The notes below the pieces were generated by a model. The model was not told where the DNA came from, did no database searches, and saw only the letters and a list, made by a program, of their open reading frames with translations. The position numbers and the translations under genes are program-made. A stretch of 64,000 nt of DNA from Cohnella sp. CFH 77786 (GTDB lineage: Bacteria > Bacillota > Bacilli > Paenibacillales > Paenibacillaceae), in contig NZ_WJIB01000004.1 of the NCBI RefSeq assembly GCF_019400745.1, positions 310,001-374,000 of the forward strand. Direction: 5' to 3'. Positions 63,600-64,000 of this stretch are shown here, one piece after another. Numbering within the stretch: position 1 is the stretch's first letter; every line of letters begins with the position of its first letter.

Positions 63600-64000
63600 G
63601 TGAGCAGGATGATTCCCTTTACCGAGGCACGGGCAGAGGACGAAGTCGGCGAAAAGGCGAAAACCCTAGCGTATCTGCTGAAGTCCGGGTTCCCTGTGCC
63701 CGGAGGATTCATGATTCCGGCTCATGCCTTCGAGTCTGTCATCCAAAGAGATCAAGACCCGAATAGGTGGGTTCTCCCAGCGTTATTGCGTCAAGAAATT
63801 GAGGCAGCTTACAACCGATATGTGAAACCTCCCGTGGCCGTTCGTTCCTCCTGTTCCACGGAAGACCTGGAGTCGGCGTCGTTTGCCGGGCAATTCGAAA
63901 CGATAATCAACGTTACTTTCGTTAACTTGATGGAAGCGATTATGCGCTGCTTGCTTTCGGTCTATCAGGGCCATGCCCAATCCTATCTGGTAAATAGATT
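63600..64000 (+). CDS. PEP synthase/PPDK-like protein, N-terminal part
   Basis: The first 133 residues of a phosphoenolpyruvate-synthase-like protein, from GTG 63600 preceded by GAGGAG, open to the window end. The PPDK_N ATP-grasp signature is VRSSCSTEDLESASFAGQFE, and GFPVPGGFMIPAHAF is the usual start. Family members transfer phosphate between ATP, a swivelling His and a substrate; related rifampin phosphotransferases are an alternative because the rest is not visible. Confidence 0.85.
   Translation, partial: MSRMIPFTEARAEDEVGEKAKTLAYLLKSGFPVPGGFMIPAHAFESVIQRDQDPNRWVLPALLRQEIEAAYNRYVKPPVAVRSSCSTEDLESASFAGQFETIINVTFVNLMEAIMRCLLSVYQGHAQSYLVNR

Overview
The window reads as a chromosomal segment of a Gram-positive, spore-former-type bacterium of the Paenibacillaceae (Paenibacillus/Cohnella-like). 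This is inferred from the moderate GC content, strong AGGAGG-type ribosome sites, TTG/GTG starts, two LplBCA/YesMN-style sugar uptake loci with CcpA-type cre sites, an AraR-controlled arabinose operon, lipobox lipoproteins and many one- and two-gene regulators. No rRNA, tRNA, CRISPR array or intact transposase was seen.

Layout. 1-6.6 kb (minus strand): a sugar ABC uptake operon (two permeases, lipoprotein binding protein) followed by a YesM/YesN two-component pair cut by the window edge. 7-8.6 kb: a TetR-controlled pair of small membrane proteins. 9-18.5 kb: scattered housekeeping and accessory genes (SDR oxidoreductase, secreted GH43, a TetR next to a dead MFS remnant, peroxiredoxin, LOG protein, GT39-like membrane protein, DUF4386 protein, Crp-type regulator, secreted PAP2 phosphatase with an autotransporter-type beta repeat). 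18.8-22.5 kb: a multi-TM sensor kinase converging on two NHLP-leader-like peptide genes and a ComQ-like class I isoprenoid enzyme. 22.5-24.6 kb: repeats plus wrecked amidase and GH43 genes. 24.6-34.5 kb: PNPOx-like protein, MFS and MATE exporters, GNAT, a TIM-barrel isomerase, two small anchored proteins, HxlR/DHFR-like pair, FAD oxidoreductase. 34.7-38.7 kb: a GGDEF-EAL protein overlapping a solute-binding lipoprotein. 39.3-44.6 kb: araB-araD-araA with divergent araR and two operators. 44.7-56.5 kb: a second polysaccharide-use locus (secreted beta-helix enzyme with two binding modules, YesN/YesM pair, ABC transporter, cytosolic GH31). 56.5-64 kb: TetR/VOC pair, DUF1835 protein, mini-lipoprotein, NmrA-like protein, a large MalT/LuxR-type ATPase regulator, and the start of a PEP-synthase-like gene.

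How parts work together. In the second polysaccharide locus the secreted enzyme gene and the binding-protein gene share an upstream element with identical spacing to the -10 box, and each has a cre-like site downstream, which suggests co-activation by the YesN-type regulator and catabolite repression. The ara operon shows classical AraR/GntR control.

Most interesting region: 20.68-22.45 kb. Two paralogous NHLP-type peptides, each with Trp as the penultimate residue, lie downstream of a ComQ-like prenyl-transfer enzyme and face a ComP-like membrane kinase. This may be a prenylated-peptide signalling system built on an unusual leader. The two peptides arose by a roughly 450-bp tandem duplication that left readable fossils of the 3' ends of both flanking genes, one of which now forms a terminator hairpin.
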